A stretch of 64,000 bases of DNA. It comes from Phytophthora colocasiae. Lineage: Eukaryota; Oomycota; Peronosporomycetes; Peronosporales; Peronosporaceae. The translations under genes were made by a program, and so were the position numbers. The notes below the pieces were generated by a model, which was given only the letters and a program-made list of their open reading frames with translations, was not told the origin of the DNA and ran no database searches. The stretch spans positions 372,001-436,000 of the forward strand of contig JAGKQI010000075.1 in NCBI GenBank assembly GCA_018806915.1, written 5' to 3'. Shown here in pieces: positions 1 to 10,827 of this stretch (within the stretch, counting starts at the first letter, position 1; each line of letters begins with the position of its first letter).

Positions 1-303
1 ATAATGGGTGCACTTCAGCTCTGTTCGCCAATACTTCCGAAACAACGATCCAGGGACCTGGCCGCACAAGACTTTTCTTTCCGCAGCTTTCTCCGCAACT
101 ATCAGAGGTTCTTTGAGCTTGTACAAGGTTGAAACTAATCGTAGGTTTCCTTTGCCAGAAAACAGCGAGAGAAAACCGGGCACGAATTTGATCTAGACGA
201 TTTATCTCGTAGTTTAACGATGACATGGTGGTGGTCTTTTTGTCAGAGGATATGACGGAATGCACTTCTAAATCGTTTGCTACCTACGATCACTCTGCGC
301 GCT
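1..303. other. Unassigned sequence
   Basis: I see no gene or repeat that I can support in this stretch. Short open frames exist on both strands, but none resembles a family I recognise. Confidence 0.4.
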
Positions 304-1608
304 TCAATACGCTACTGCCATTGCTCGTGTCAAGTTCCTTTTTCTTGGACCTTTGCGCGGGACCTTGGTTACGCGTTCCACACGACGGATGAAGTTGCAA
401 CGCCGTAGCCACACCAAGTTGGATAGTGGTTCTTCGTAAAACTCATCATCTTCTCCGCCTTCGTACCATCGATCAAAGATGCGCCGCTCCTCAGTGGCTT
501 TGCCCACTTGCAACACAAAGCAATGTTTCAGTCCTTTCCTGCATGTAGCACCTACCACGTAGACACCAGGGAGAAGCGGATACTTGGCGACATCTTCGAT
601 GCTATTGAGTGAGTGCTTGACTTTGTTTTGTCTGAAAACATTGCACGCTAACGAGGCCCGATTTTCCCGTAAGAACTCCAAAAACTTCTTTATACCCTCA
701 CTTGAAATGCCTTCTTTACCATTGTCCCCATCATCATTATGGTCTTGAAACGTTTTTATTTGCTCCAAAGTGACAAGATCCAGCTCACCTTTCACGTGAC
801 ATGCAATTCGAATTGCACGGAAGAAACACTGATTGTCTTCCGAAGCTGTGTACGTTGAAGGGAAACGCTGGTTAAACTGAGTATAAGTCAACTCCGCGAA
901 GTGGTCTTTCCACTTGTCGATCCTTAGCATTTCCTTTCCAAAGCCGTCTTCCAACAACGATCTGGCCCAAACCCATGTTGCACAATATCGATGTCTATCA
1001 TCACACCACTGAACTAGATAAGCTTCGTTAGGCCTACCGTAGTTAGTCCGGTCGAGTATAGCATAAACCTCCCAAGCCTTATTGAGGTCCCAAACGACAC
1101 CAGCCTTCGCAATGTTTTGAGCCTTCGTAACTGGGTGGAAGCGCGGTGGCTTTGGAAGTGGGTTTGGCTTTGCTTGTGGAGTTCTACGGCATGTATCGGG
1201 CTCACTATCTTCTGACTCACTGTCGGCCTCGTCCACCTGTAAACGCCGGCGGGGGTGAAAAGGTGCATCATCGTCTTCAACTGCATCAATCCGTCCAGTA
1301 CTACGAACTACGTCGATTGAAAGACCACAGCTTGCAATCTCCTGCTCTTCGGTGGTTTCTTCTGACTCCAGTCCCGCCGTGTTCACGAGGTCTATGGCCG
1401 GATTTGTATTGCTTCGGATATTCAAGAACGAATGTCGAGACTGGATAGTGCTTGATTTTTGCCGTTGTGGTTTTTTCATCCTGTAAACTATACCCACATT
1501 GACATTACCATGCTTTACATTGCCATCCCGCAGCCGCTTCACTGACCCCGAAACGTTGCGGAGGGCGCATGTGAGCCCCGAAGCTGAAGGCCTTGGGGTC
1601 AGCAACAT
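304..1608 (-). CDS. Chromodomain-like plus OTU/papain-like cysteine protease protein, probably transposon-derived
   Basis: An open frame of about 434 codons if the ATG at 1608 is used. The frame stays open upstream to 1776 without an ATG, and that part reads through a tandem repeat, so I chose the internal ATG. The N-terminal half is acidic and Ser-rich. A chromodomain-like segment follows (WEVYAILDR, then AYLVQWCDD and ATWVWARSLL). After it comes a segment with a possible catalytic Cys in DNQCFFRAI and a possible His in KHCFVLQV, the order seen in OTU/papain-fold proteases. The C-terminus is basic. Chromodomain and protease modules together suggest a fragment of an oomycete transposable element rather than a housekeeping gene. 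The family assignment is an inference from motif order and is uncertain. Confidence 0.5.
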   Translation of the reverse strand: MLLTPRPSASGLTCALRNVSGSVKRLRDGNVKHGNVNVGIVYRMKKPQRQKSSTIQSRHSFLNIRSNTNPAIDLVNTAGLESEETTEEQEIASCGLSIDVVRSTGRIDAVEDDDAPFHPRRRLQVDEADSESEDSEPDTCRRTPQAKPNPLPKPPRFHPVTKAQNIAKAGVVWDLNKAWEVYAILDRTNYGRPNEAYLVQWCDDRHRYCATWVWARSLLEDGFGKEMLRIDKWKDHFAELTYTQFNQRFPSTYTASEDNQCFFRAIRIACHVKGELDLVTLEQIKTFQDHNDDGDNGKEGISSEGIKKFLEFLRENRASLACNVFRQNKVKHSLNSIEDVAKYPLLPGVYVVGATCRKGLKHCFVLQVGKATEERRIFDRWYEGGEDDEFYEEPLSNLVWLRRCNFIRRVERVTKVPRKGPRKRNLTRAMAVAY

Positions 1609-1640
1609 TGGGCTGCGTCCGACCACGCAGGTTTTGAAGT

Positions 1641-1829
1641 GAGGAAGTTGAAAGAAGAACCGAACCGTTAACAGCATTGGACAATGATTACATGGTGGGT
1701 GAGTGGAGAAAGAGAAGAAATATCTGCTGGCAAGTAGGTGAGGAAGTTGAAAGAAGAAGTGCAGTGCGTTGGACAATGGTTAAATGGTGGGTGAGTGGAG
1801 AAAGAGAAGAAATACCTGCTGGTAAGTAG
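1641..1829. repeat. Two-copy tandem repeat, 99-bp period
   Basis: A unit starting GAGGAAGTTGAAAGAAGAA begins at 1641 and recurs at 1740, and the copies are similar to about 1829. It lies at the 5' end of the minus-strand chromodomain/OTU-like frame and separates it from the transporter relic upstream. Confidence 0.8.
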
Positions 1830-1949
1830 ATACGTCTTTCGCACTTCGTCGAGTCGGATGCAGTCTTTGGTGATACAAGTGGAGCTTCGTAAAGATAGTG
1901 TTCTGTAGTGAGTACTCCGATGACATGGTGATGACATAATGAGCTGCAA

Positions 1950-3130
1950 ACACTTGCATGTATAACCAGAAGCTCCGGGTTCTCAACACGTTGAACGCTA
2001 CAGTCATCACATTGACTCAGTTCCCCAGAAAGATGCAATCCAGATGCACCCAGATGCACCCAGGATTCACACAAGAAAAGGTTTCGAGTCATCAACAAAC
2101 CTCCGATGAACGCCAGACGCCATATAGCAAGAGCGATTGTCTTCGGCCACGAATCTACGCCTACCCAGTTCGCCTCAATAGCTGGAACAGCATTCGAGTC
2201 CATTGTCAAGCAGGAACTCGCCATCAGTCTCAAACATGAGAAGTTGCCACATCGCTCGACTCTGCATCAATCTTCAAATGAGATGAAAGCGCTCTCCAAA
2301 GTCCAGTGGTGGGTCGAAAGGCGCTGTATATGGCTGGTGTTGTCGATTACTGGCCACGTTGGAGAAGGCGAACACTGGGACAGTCTGGGCCGTTGGATCT
2401 ACGTGTAACAGCAAAATGAAGCCCAGTAGCGGTATCACGGAGCAACCAGCTAGCACCAATAGTACCTGGTTCAAGTCCAACGACCAAGAGAAGCTGCCTC
2501 CATACGATGGTCCGTTCAACGTTCCACCTACGAATAAGTCCATAATGATCGCCCCAGTCATTCTCGCAGCGTAAATGGACACTTGAGTATCTCCTCTCGT
2601 CGTCAGTGGATCCTCTGAGCAATTTCAAGCATCCGCTGCGACAGTCGACAAGAAGTATCCGATCGTTCCGACCGTCATAACAACAAATAACTCCTGCTGA
2701 TTCGGTCCTGCAATCGGCATGTCGGATGCTCCCAGATACAATAAAGGCGCGAAACAGAGCAGCAGCAACTGCGTTACGTTTCCTGGTTTAGCTGTTTCCG
2801 ATTGTAGAGATCGCTCCACGTGGAATTGAGGGCACTACGTACGGATTGGTGATCACTTTTCGAAACATGGCAATTCCACTGGGAACGACAGCGAACAAGG
2901 CGATTAACTCGTACTTCTCGGTTTCAGACGAAAACTTACATCAAGATTCCGACCCCGTATGGCTGCAAGTAGCTTATACGTATCTCATTGCGTGGGCTTT
3001 TCAGTTTCCTGAGTATGGCGTTCATTGGACTGTTTCCTCGACAATAACTGGAAGTAGAACAACTCCGTTACTATGAAGTTACAGTACCTCAGGGATTTCA
3101 AAATACCACCCAGACATGGCGTAGGTCTCA
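1950..3130 (-). pseudogene. Folate-biopterin transporter (FBT/BT1) family pseudogene
   Basis: Several frames on the minus strand carry, in the right order, segments typical of the multi-pass FBT family that is expanded in oomycetes. Around 2820-2630 there is LGASDMPIAGPN followed by FLSTVAADA. Around 2580-2390 there is a helix with IIMDLFVGG, then GGSFSWSLDLNQVLLVLAG. Around 2200-2060 there is ANWVGVDSWPKTIA followed by LLMTRNLFL. These segments are in different reading frames and are separated by stops, so the gene is broken by several indels. I cannot place a start codon or the C-terminal helices. The functional parent would be a plasma-membrane or organellar folate/pterin transporter of the major facilitator superfamily. 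Another relic of the same family lies at 6205-7877. Confidence 0.7.
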
Positions 3131-3249
3131 CATGTGTAGTTCATGTAGCTGATAATGAAAACATCTTTCGCACTCCTTCGGTTTTATGATAGCAACTTCC
3201 AACGAATGTCACCATGATCTTCTTATCTTTGTCGATAAAGTGTTATTTG

Positions 3250-4886
3250 TTAGCATTCAATCCCAGTCAAAACGTCGTCAAGGAGCAACTTATCAAAGTA
3301 CGTCACCATGTTCTTCTTGTCTTGTTCAAGAGATTCTTGCAGCAAGTTGTGAAATTTAGCGACTGTTGGATCCGTGTTGAAAGAAATGTTGAACTGCATA
3401 GGCACTTGTTGTACACAAACCTCAGCTGGAAGGAGCGCTGTCGAGCCTGTCGATGCAGTTGAAGTGCTGCTATCCGAAGAGTTGAGGGCTGAAGCAGCGC
3501 TGCTTTCGCTGTTAGTTGGACGAATTTTGTCTCCAACCTTCGTCTTTGAAGCAACATGATCGTACGCGTTGGCTTTCTTGCCCTTGCACACTGGTTGCGC
3601 CACCGAGCACTCCAAAACAGGCACTACACACGATAGTATTGTGACAATTGGTTAGATGCATTTCATACCAGCAATTTCATAATGGTTTTGTAAGTTTACC
3701 TTCGGGGTTGTCGGCAGCTCGATCGACATGTTCTTAGGACAGCTCAGGATCGCATCTCGCGATGGACTGTAGCTGGAGTGCTCTAGAGTTGAGTTCTTGG
3801 TAGTCGAGTACGCTTTCTTGAGGTTGTCGAACTCTGGATATGGCGTGAACACGCACTCAATCTTGATATTGTCACAGTCGTCCGGCAGGAAGTAGCCAAC
3901 ACCATATTTGCCAGCATCCGCCGTCTTCGTTAGAGCTATTGAGAATATTGTTAGCACAGGAAATCATTGTTCACTACAATACTTGCAACAGAATACCTGC
4001 ACTATCCAGCAAATTCGCCACCTCAGTGGAAAACTCAAAAACATTTCCACCCACAATTTCGTCCGTCATTTCCTTCTCTTCGTTCATCCACTTCGCCTGA
4101 ACACAGAGAGCGTGTCAATTATCCGATAGAATACAGTAGAAACTCTAACTTACGTCGTAGAACGAACGCTGGCTTTCGTAACCCTCAATAGTATTCTTGC
4201 CCTTGTTGCATCCAAACTCTCCGAACATCAAAGGACGAGCGTAACCAACTTCCTTGTACTCCGACATGAGTTTCTTCAAGCCTGCAGACTGCGAGTATTC
4301 CAGGTGAGTAGCAGGATCGCACTCAACGTAAGGGTTAAATCCCATCCACTCGGCTCTAGAGTTCTCATCATCGTCCACTGCACAGTCATAGTACGAGATC
4401 CACTGCTCTCGAGGTGGAATATCTGCGATATCCAGTCCAATCGGAACTTGGCGGACTGATCCCGAACAACTCGCAGCGTAACTTCTCATATCTCGCAGAA
4501 AAGCCTTGACACACGGAGCAGTTGTGGTGCCGTCAGCTCCGTTTTTCACCTGCAAATTGTTTTCATTGCCAACACTGAAACCCAAAGTGTTATCGTACAC
4601 TGCAAAAGCGTTGTAAACCATTTGCCCTCGAGTGAAAAGATCATCCGGGTAGCACTTGGGCGGTTTATAGTCCAGGATGGAACAATTCTCGCATCTGAAA
4701 AAGCAACGATCATCACAGTTAAACACTTTTCAAGCACAATATTATCCTAAAGTCGAACACTTACGGAGCTGGAATACCAACAAGAACGTAGATACCGGCA
4801 TTCGAGCAAGCACACATGAATTTATCACGAGATACACTGGGATCGATCGAGTACAGTCGAATTGTGTTGACGCTTAGATTCTTCAT
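3250..4886 (-). CDS. GH72 beta-1,3-glucanosyltransferase-like gene, 5'-truncated
   Basis: A GAS1/GEL/PHR-type transglycosylase that would cut and re-join beta-1,3-glucan in the cell wall. I propose five exons: 4886-4765, 4694-4154, 4096-3997, 3935-3700 and 3609-3250, with GT-AG introns in frame, giving about 452 residues. The signature elements are INTIRLY-like [11 protein letters not shown] at the start, acid/base Glu in SVGNENN, and nucleophile Glu in [10 protein letters not shown], then VGGNVFEFS. The C-terminal exon is Ser/Thr-rich. The protein begins at [10 protein letters not shown], so the signal peptide and first beta strand of the barrel are missing. Immediately upstream the sequence turns into a START-like relic in another frame. 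The catalytic residues are intact but secretion is doubtful; it is probably a recently truncated pseudogene. Confidence 0.75.
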
Positions 4887-4894
4887 GACCTGTT

Positions 4895-5440
4895 GGTGTT
4901 GGTCGCAAAATCACCCATGCCGTTTCCTCCGCATGCAGACCACTGAAAGCTCCTTCACCCTCATATTTTCCAGACGAGAATCAGCCGATCCTTCTCCTTG
5001 TAGAAGCGAAAGAAAATTCTCTGCACTAATTGTCCGACATTCAGCGACCAAAGAACTTGCGATTTGATGAAAACGTCTTCGTCTGGTGCTATCTCGTAGC
5101 CTCTGAATGCAGGCTCTTCCTGCTTGTGATTGACAACCCACAAGGCCTCGCATGATAGGTCAAAGCTGTAGGATAGCGCTACCTTGTTCGGATGGAGGAA
5201 AAAGCCACTTCTCCGTCGTATTGGCGCCGCCGAATCGAGTTGTATGTCGTTACTGGTATACTCTGCATGTTGTAGTCGTTCAAGACTCGGTCTACGCGAG
5301 CATAGCAGCTTCCTAGCTGCTGCAAGTACGTCATATAGAGCGCACACGTCATTAACTCCTTGGTCGAGGTGTCAACGAAGCATGGGGCGTCTCCAGCAAC
5401 CCGCCGGACACTATCTTTAAATCGAACAAAACCAAACAAA
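4895..5440 (-). pseudogene. START-like (M96 mating-specific type) domain relic
   Basis: Minus-strand segments resemble a large oomycete family of START/Bet v1-like proteins often labelled M96 mating-specific. TYLQQLGSCYARVDRVL is followed by MQSIPVTTYNSIRRR in one frame. FDLSCEALWVV, then VQRIFFRFYKEKDRLILVW, lie in a second frame. GAFSGLHAEETAWVILRP lies in a third. Two frameshifts therefore break it (near 5200 and near 4970). It ends abruptly where the GH72 frame begins, suggesting a rearrangement junction near 4890. Function of the parent family is not well established; lipid binding is inferred from the fold. Confidence 0.6.
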
Positions 5441-6204
5441 AATAGTATTTTTGCACTGGATCAAATATCTTGAGTTCACTAAGATTTAACAATAACAATG
5501 TAACCAACGACAGCACTGACATGTATGTATGTACGTGAACTTTCGTCTTGTCACCTGAGTGACAGCACTGACAGCATAATGGTATTGAATTGGTTCGGAT
5601 TAATCTCGCGATACTGCGGTAACTGCACTGCATAAAGTGACCCAGACCGCCATCTCATGTCTCTCTCATCTTTTGTTCAGCTCCTTCACATGACATAACA
5701 GCGTCGTGATCATGTTTATTTAGAGCCACGTTCTGAAGTCGAGACTTGAACGCTGTCGACCATGTCGAAAAGGTGCTCCAGCTTGTCGTGACGGACCCAG
5801 CAGCTTTCGTCAGGAAGGCAATCCTGTTATAGATTGACCACCAGGGGTGCATTGAATGAATTCAGTACATAGTCGTACTACGAGCGAACACACTTCAAGG
5901 ACTGGCTTTTGAGAGATCTCGTGTCGCTGCTAACTTCAACCTGAGCATCCCCCGAATCAGTCATTTATTGGTAAGTTTCAACAGATTCTGGAGGGATTGA
6001 TCGCTTTAAACATAAAATACGCCTACCCCTTCATTTTCCTCTGCCATCTAATTGGATGATATTATAGTGCCAAAACAAGATATGCATGTACCAAAACACG
6101 GTAGAGTTTACGCGACCCTTCGACTCGATGGTAGCATTTTGCTACCTTCGAGTGGGTCCAAACATCACCCACTTTTGCAAATGCTGTCGTTGGCAGCAGA
6201 ATGC
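5441..6204. other. Unassigned intergenic sequence
   Basis: No gene, repeat or RNA that I can support. It may contain the decayed 5' part of the folate-biopterin transporter relic that becomes recognisable after 6205. Confidence 0.4.
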
Positions 6205-6369
6205 ATCCATGTTCGCGATAGGGTTAACAGCAGTCTGGCGGGCTGCGTCTCGACAGCATTGGTCGTTTTCGCGACGTTCTTGATGCGGGAGTACTTCCTC
6301 AACACTAGTTGGCGCAGGATCATGCTCACGTGTTCGTTCTTCACCACTGTCGTCTTTATAGGTGTCAAC

Positions 6370-7350
6370 CAGGCCTTGTCCAATTCAGTATTACACGGAA
6401 TTGGCTGTAGTTGCTGCAGTAGTAATAATCTCAATACAACACGCTGCAATAATAAAAGCGGCCGCAATAACTGCAATATGAATTAATGCTACCAACTGAT
6501 GCCAATGTCGTTACATCCCACATATTCCTGTTCGCACGAAGAAACATGACGAGTTCAAAATTCGCTGGGAGCATACAAGTGCGTTGGGGGGTGAGCACAA
6601 GCTTGCACTGTGAAAAAAAAACGCTCACATGCATTCGAAGTCGGCGGCAGTTCCTTCAACAGCAGACTGTAGTTGGCACGACTGGGACGCTTGTTTGGCC
6701 CAGCAAGAAGAATCCGCGTCGCGTAGTCATCTTGGCGTTTCTTGCGCTTGTCTTCACACTTCGCCACCTCGAATGCCTTCACCGCATCTGCCTCAGCCTT
6801 TGAAAGCGTGCCACCGTTGATCACTTTGACGGCTGCCGCTTCAAATATAGGAGAGTGGACTATACTAGCGTTCGCGTTAAGCTGGGCACGCATCGTGGGG
6901 TACTCGCTAATAACCGAGTCAAAAAGCAGGCGGACATCCGCCAAATCGATATCGTCGCACTGCAGCTTCTTAGTGATGCTCTGGAACTTCTTCATGTGCT
7001 CCAGCAGCTCGAGGAGCTTGCGATGTGCTGCTCCTTCGTCATTGTTTAGACTGAGCGGGAGTTTTTGAGAATGAAAAGGTCACCATGCAAAAGGATTCGT
7101 ACGTGTCCAGTGATTTAAGGTAGTTAGGTGGTCAGTATGGAGTATAATGAACGCAAAAGAGCTGGCTTCTCGGGTTAGGACGTCCATCAGTTCAATTGTG
7201 TCTTGCCATTGCTATGCAAGCACTTATGTTATATTGTATTGCAATTTTCGAGAAATATCATATTTTATTTTTTGTGAATATCCCAGTAATCCGTTTTTTA
7301 TTTTTAGAAACTGATTTTATCGATACTGAAATTTTTTATTCAGACCCCTG
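6370..7350 (-). mobile_element. Short hAT-type element, 981 bp, 8-bp target duplication
   Basis: GTGTCAAC occurs directly before (6362-6369) and directly after (7351-7358) this segment. The ends read CAGGCCTTG on the left and, as reverse complement on the right, CAGGGGTCTG, matching the CAGG start usual for hAT termini. It carries a minus-strand hAT transposase C-terminal fragment. At under 1 kb it is too short to be autonomous. Confidence 0.8.
6555..6995 (-). pseudogene. hAT transposase C-terminal fragment
   Basis: Fragment of about 146 codons inside the 981-bp element. It contains the stretch DIDLADVRLLFDSVISEYP, a central SPIFEAAAVKVINGG and, near the end, LPPTSNACERFFFTV. The last motif corresponds to the hAT dimerisation region (usually S-x-x-x-E-R-x-F-S). 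The frame is open upstream of the first ATG for a short distance (KLLELLEHM). The BED finger and the RNase H-like catalytic core are absent. The fragment shows which superfamily mobilised the element. Confidence 0.7.
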
Positions 7351-7877
7351 GTGTCAACCTCGTGACAACCTTCGACATCCTCCGCAGTCAGTGGTTCTAA
7401 CTTGGCGGTCCTCAACTGGCCGCCATTCCGGAGGGTATGCGTAGCGTCGTGGCGGGTTTCGTGACGGTGGAGATCGCAGAGCAGGGCTTCGAAGGCGCAA
7501 CGTATGCGCTACTGACAACTGTGCACAATTTGGCTTGGCCTTTCGCACAGAGCGTGACCAATGTTGTGGATGCCGCTTTCGACGTGTCTGACACAGATAT
7601 CGCCTCGGACACAATGCACGTGCGCTGGCAAGTGGCGTATTGCCTCTTCATTGCTGGAAGTGTACAACTGCTGGGGCTGGTTACACTGGTACTGCTACCC
7701 GACCAGAAGCAGCAAGCGCAGGATTTGAAGCGGCGTGGAGGGTCGAGCCGTATCGCTGCACGTGTTTCGATAATTGGAATCATGGCGACGTTGACGTGGG
7801 CTACTACGACCAACATACTCGCGATCCACAGCTCCACCTCGTGCTTAATCATTGCCGGGGGCCAAGGGTGTGGATAA

Positions 7878-9427
7878 CCCAGCAACTTTTAGCTGATGGA
7901 CACCAGGACCCGAGGGAGCCAAATAAACAACCATTGAGATCGCGAAGCAATGGCGACGGGGAGTGTCCACGACCAAGCAGCGAAGATTGCAGCGATCTTC
8001 GAATGTCGAAACCCAGTCCGAGTCGTTGGCTTAACGTATCTTAAGGCTGCGACTAATGAACCCGTAAACTTGATACATACACTGCATTGGCTGAACTAGT
8101 AGCCGTCTCGACTACAGCTGCTACTCCGTTGCAGGTTTGTCATATCGTCGGAAGCACACAGAAGCAGCATTACGTATTCGGTATTCTCACTCGGGTGCGA
8201 CGCCCGCAACAGAAATCTCTGCAATTGCATCTCCCGCGTAACGAGTATCAGCAGTGGGCCGAATTGCACAAATGGGGGCATGATCTCAAGGCTGAACCAA
8301 GATGCATCCTGTGACAGGATTCCTGTCAACACAACCGTGCATCCCAGCACTGGGCCGGCGCAATCGTGCACATTGGGATTGAACGGACGAGTGGTGGCGA
8401 GGTCTAACTAGTATAATAAATACAAAGAGGGTTTCGTAGGATAGATGTCATGGGCGGCCGCATACCAGAATGTATTTGCAGTGCCCAAATCGACCCCAGA
8501 ACACATAAGCCTTTAAATACGGCCCGCTAGATGGAGTTACTTGCTACCGAACTGAAGTTTGCTCACCGTTTGCTTCAGCCCACCAGCTCGAGACGATGTC
8601 CGTTCACCCCTCCCTTTACCATTTGCTTTCAATAATGAAAATGTTGCGGATGAGCTACAGTATACAGTGTAGTGAACCAAGTCTACGAGTCGTTAATAAC
8701 GACTCTCGTGGCGAGGTGCCCACGTACTTGAGGTCGAAGACCAAGCACCGTGAACACGTCAGTGCCGTGGTGCAAGCGGCTGAAGCGCAAGTTAACACAT
8801 CAAGTGTTGGAGGTTTCCCTGCAGTAAATAATGAAAACCCTTCTATTTTCAATACTGAAAAGTCGTACTACCTCTGCACGTGGTCAATCACGAGGTGACA
8901 ACATTCGGCTGATCAGCTTGGCGCGTGCAGTGATGGCGAGGTTGACGCCGCATGACCCGCCGACACACCGCAAAACGGAAGTCTTATGCTGAGTCGCACG
9001 AGTTCGTGTCGTGGCAGCAAGTCTCTATCTTTATTTCTATCGGGCTAAATAAAGCCCGCCACGATTTGCAGACCCGATTTGGCAGAACCGCAACGGCCGC
9101 ACTTGCCAAAAGTTCCCTGAATCACCTTTCAGAATAAATGTGGTGTTGCGACTTCAAAAAATTAGAAAATAGCTCTACATTCTGCCTCCTACAAGTAATG
9201 CACCTGCTATTTTATATTTGTAGTACTCGTCTCGGCTCGGCCCAGAATAGAAGTGCGTGGAGGAGAGCCAGCCACTCGTTCAAAGCCCTTTTCGGCCACT
9301 GAGAATCAGTATTTTCTATCTTCGCACTGCGATTGGCCAATGGATGAGTATCCAACGTCAAACGGCCAGTGTGTGGCGGAGCAGAGCCCCCCACAGCCGC
9401 ACACGTCGCCCGAGGGGCCGCCCCCTT
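7878..9427. other. Long intergenic region without a recognisable gene
   Basis: Several short frames occur (for example 8596-8898 on the plus strand), but none has a recognisable domain, signal peptide or effector motif. A CCAAT-type palindrome (ATTGGCCAAT) at 9332-9341 may belong to the promoter of the ADP/ATP carrier gene. Confidence 0.4.
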
Positions 9428-9443
9428 GATCATTTAAGATTTT
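9428..9443 (+). promoter_or_regulatory. Oomycete Inr-FPR-like core promoter
   Basis: GATCATTTAAGATTTT matches most positions of the 16-nt oomycete core promoter element (GCTCATTYYNCAWTTT). It lies about 50 bp before the start codon of the ADP/ATP carrier, the usual distance for this element. A CT-rich leader follows (9470-9486). Confidence 0.55.
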
Positions 9444-9493
9444 TCTCCGTTTAGCTGAAGACTCTTAAAGCCTCCCCCTCCCCTTAACTCAAG

Positions 9494-10426
9494 ATGAGCG
9501 TCCTGACCCAGTACAAGCCCGTCGCCACTTCGGAGAAGAAGAGCGGCGCCGTTTCGTTCCTCATGGACCTGGCTGCCGGCGGTGTTGCCGGTGGTATCTC
9601 CAAGACCGTCGTGGCCCCCATCGAGCGTGTTAAGCTGCTTCTGCAGGTGCAGGCTGCTTCGTCGCAGATCAAGCCTGAGGACCAGTACAAGGGCATCGTG
9701 GACTGCTTCGTGCGTGTGTCCAAGGAGCAGGGCGTGAGCTCCCTGTGGCGCGGTAACCTGGCCAACGTCATCCGTTACTTCCCCACCCAGGCCCTAAACT
9801 TTGCCTTCAAGGACAAGTTCAAAAAGCTCTTCATGGACGGTGTCACCAAGGACCAGTTCTGGCGTTTCTTCATGGGCAACCTGGCTTCGGGCGGTGCCGC
9901 TGGTGCCACCTCGCTGCTCTTCGTGTACCCGCTTGACTTTGCCCGTACCCGTCTCGGTGCCGATGTTGGCAAGGGCAAGTCCCGTATGTACACTGGTCTG
10001 ATGAACTGCCTGACTACCATCTACAAGTCGGACGGTCTCTCCGGCCTGTACCAGGGCTTCGGCGTGTCGGTCGGTGGTATCATCGTGTACCGTGCTGCTT
10101 TCTTCGGCGGTTACGACACCCTTCGTGACATTGCCCTGAAGGACCCCAAGAACGCCCCCGTGTGGCAGAAGTGGCTGGTTGCTCAGACCGTGACCTCCCT
10201 GGCCGGTATGATCTCGTACCCCTTCGACACTGTGCGTCGTCGCATGATGATGCAGGCTGGCCGCAAGGACATTCTGTACACGTCCACGCTTGACTGCGCC
10301 ATGAAGATCGCCAAGAACGAGGGTTCGGGCGCCTTCTTCAAGGGTGCTGGCTCCAACATCCTGCGTGGCACGGGCGGTGCTATTGTGCTGGTGCTGTACG
10401 ACGAGTTCAAGAAGCTTCTCAACTAA
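9494..10426 (+). CDS. ANT: Mitochondrial ADP/ATP carrier
   Basis: An intact single-exon gene of 310 residues, normal length for the family. It exchanges matrix ATP for cytosolic ADP across the inner mitochondrial membrane. The three carrier repeats each show the P-x-[DE]-x-x-[KR] signature: [18 protein letters not shown] and [11 protein letters not shown]. The last one is the RRRMMM motif specific to adenine nucleotide carriers. The ATG sits just after a CT-rich leader. Codon use is strongly biased to C and G in third position compared with its neighbours, as expected for a highly expressed gene. No intron and no defect is visible. Confidence 0.97.
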   Translation: MSVLTQYKPVATSEKKSGAVSFLMDLAAGGVAGGISKTVVAPIERVKLLLQVQAASSQIKPEDQYKGIVDCFVRVSKEQGVSSLWRGNLANVIRYFPTQALNFAFKDKFKKLFMDGVTKDQFWRFFMGNLASGGAAGATSLLFVYPLDFARTRLGADVGKGKSRMYTGLMNCLTTIYKSDGLSGLYQGFGVSVGGIIVYRAAFFGGYDTLRDIALKDPKNAPVWQKWLVAQTVTSLAGMISYPFDTVRRRMMMQAGRKDILYTSTLDCAMKIAKNEGSGAFFKGAGSNILRGTGGAIVLVLYDEFKKLLN

Positions 10427-10827
10427 GCATCTTGTTGCTCGGGTAGGATCGACCACTAATGGTTGTGAAAATCAAGACCAACACCAACCCAGGAGGAAAT
10501 GGCGAGGTTGTTTTACATAGACAAAGATATATTCCGCACATCGAGGGAGGGAGTTTGAATGAATACCTTGCTGTTTTTTCCTACCAGGAACAAATTCTCT
10601 TTCTCTACAGTGTATGTTCTTGAAGGAAGTGTCGAAGAAAGGAGAAGAGAAAATAAGAACCAAGTCGAAAGTGATCACTTCAACTTGGGCGTTACGCTGA
10701 AGGAATGCGATGAAGCTCCTTTGGTCTGTAGCTATTTGTGTTGTAGGAGGGTCGTTTTCTCCTTTCCTTGTGCCTGGCTCCCACGCCTGCTTGTGCTGGA
10801 TAAGGACTCTGTCTCGAGACGATAAAA
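10427..10827. other. Intergenic spacer
   Basis: Holds the 3' end of the ADP/ATP carrier transcript and the promoter and leader of the multidomain formin-like gene. I see no further gene or repeat. Confidence 0.5.

Larger units (their letters stand above)
6205..7877 (+). pseudogene. Folate-biopterin transporter pseudogene interrupted by a hAT element
   Basis: Before 6369 the frame reads FATFLMREYFLNTSWRR and continues to VVFIGVN. After the inserted element, from 7359, the same frame resumes with LVTTFDILRSQWF, one stop (TAA at 7398-7400, where the family has Trp), then LGGPQLAAIPEGM, EGATYALLTTVHNLAWPF, DTMHVRWQVAYC and a final helix ending SCLIIAGGQGCG. These are C-terminal transmembrane segments of the FBT/BT1 family. 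Removing 6370-7350 and one 8-bp target copy restores the reading frame exactly. The N-terminal half is not recognisable. The copy is therefore dead through 5' loss, a stop and the insertion. Confidence 0.8.

Noticed and set aside
1..300. Possible Harbinger-type transposase fragment on the plus strand.
   Set aside because: Only a weak resemblance over a few residues, with stops; not enough to call.
8596..8898. Plus-strand 100-codon frame considered as a small secreted protein.
   Set aside because: No signal peptide, no domain, and no intron or codon evidence of selection.
10427..10827. Short plus-strand frame upstream of the formin-like gene considered as an extra exon.
   Set aside because: No domain and no convincing splice junction to the ATG at 10828.
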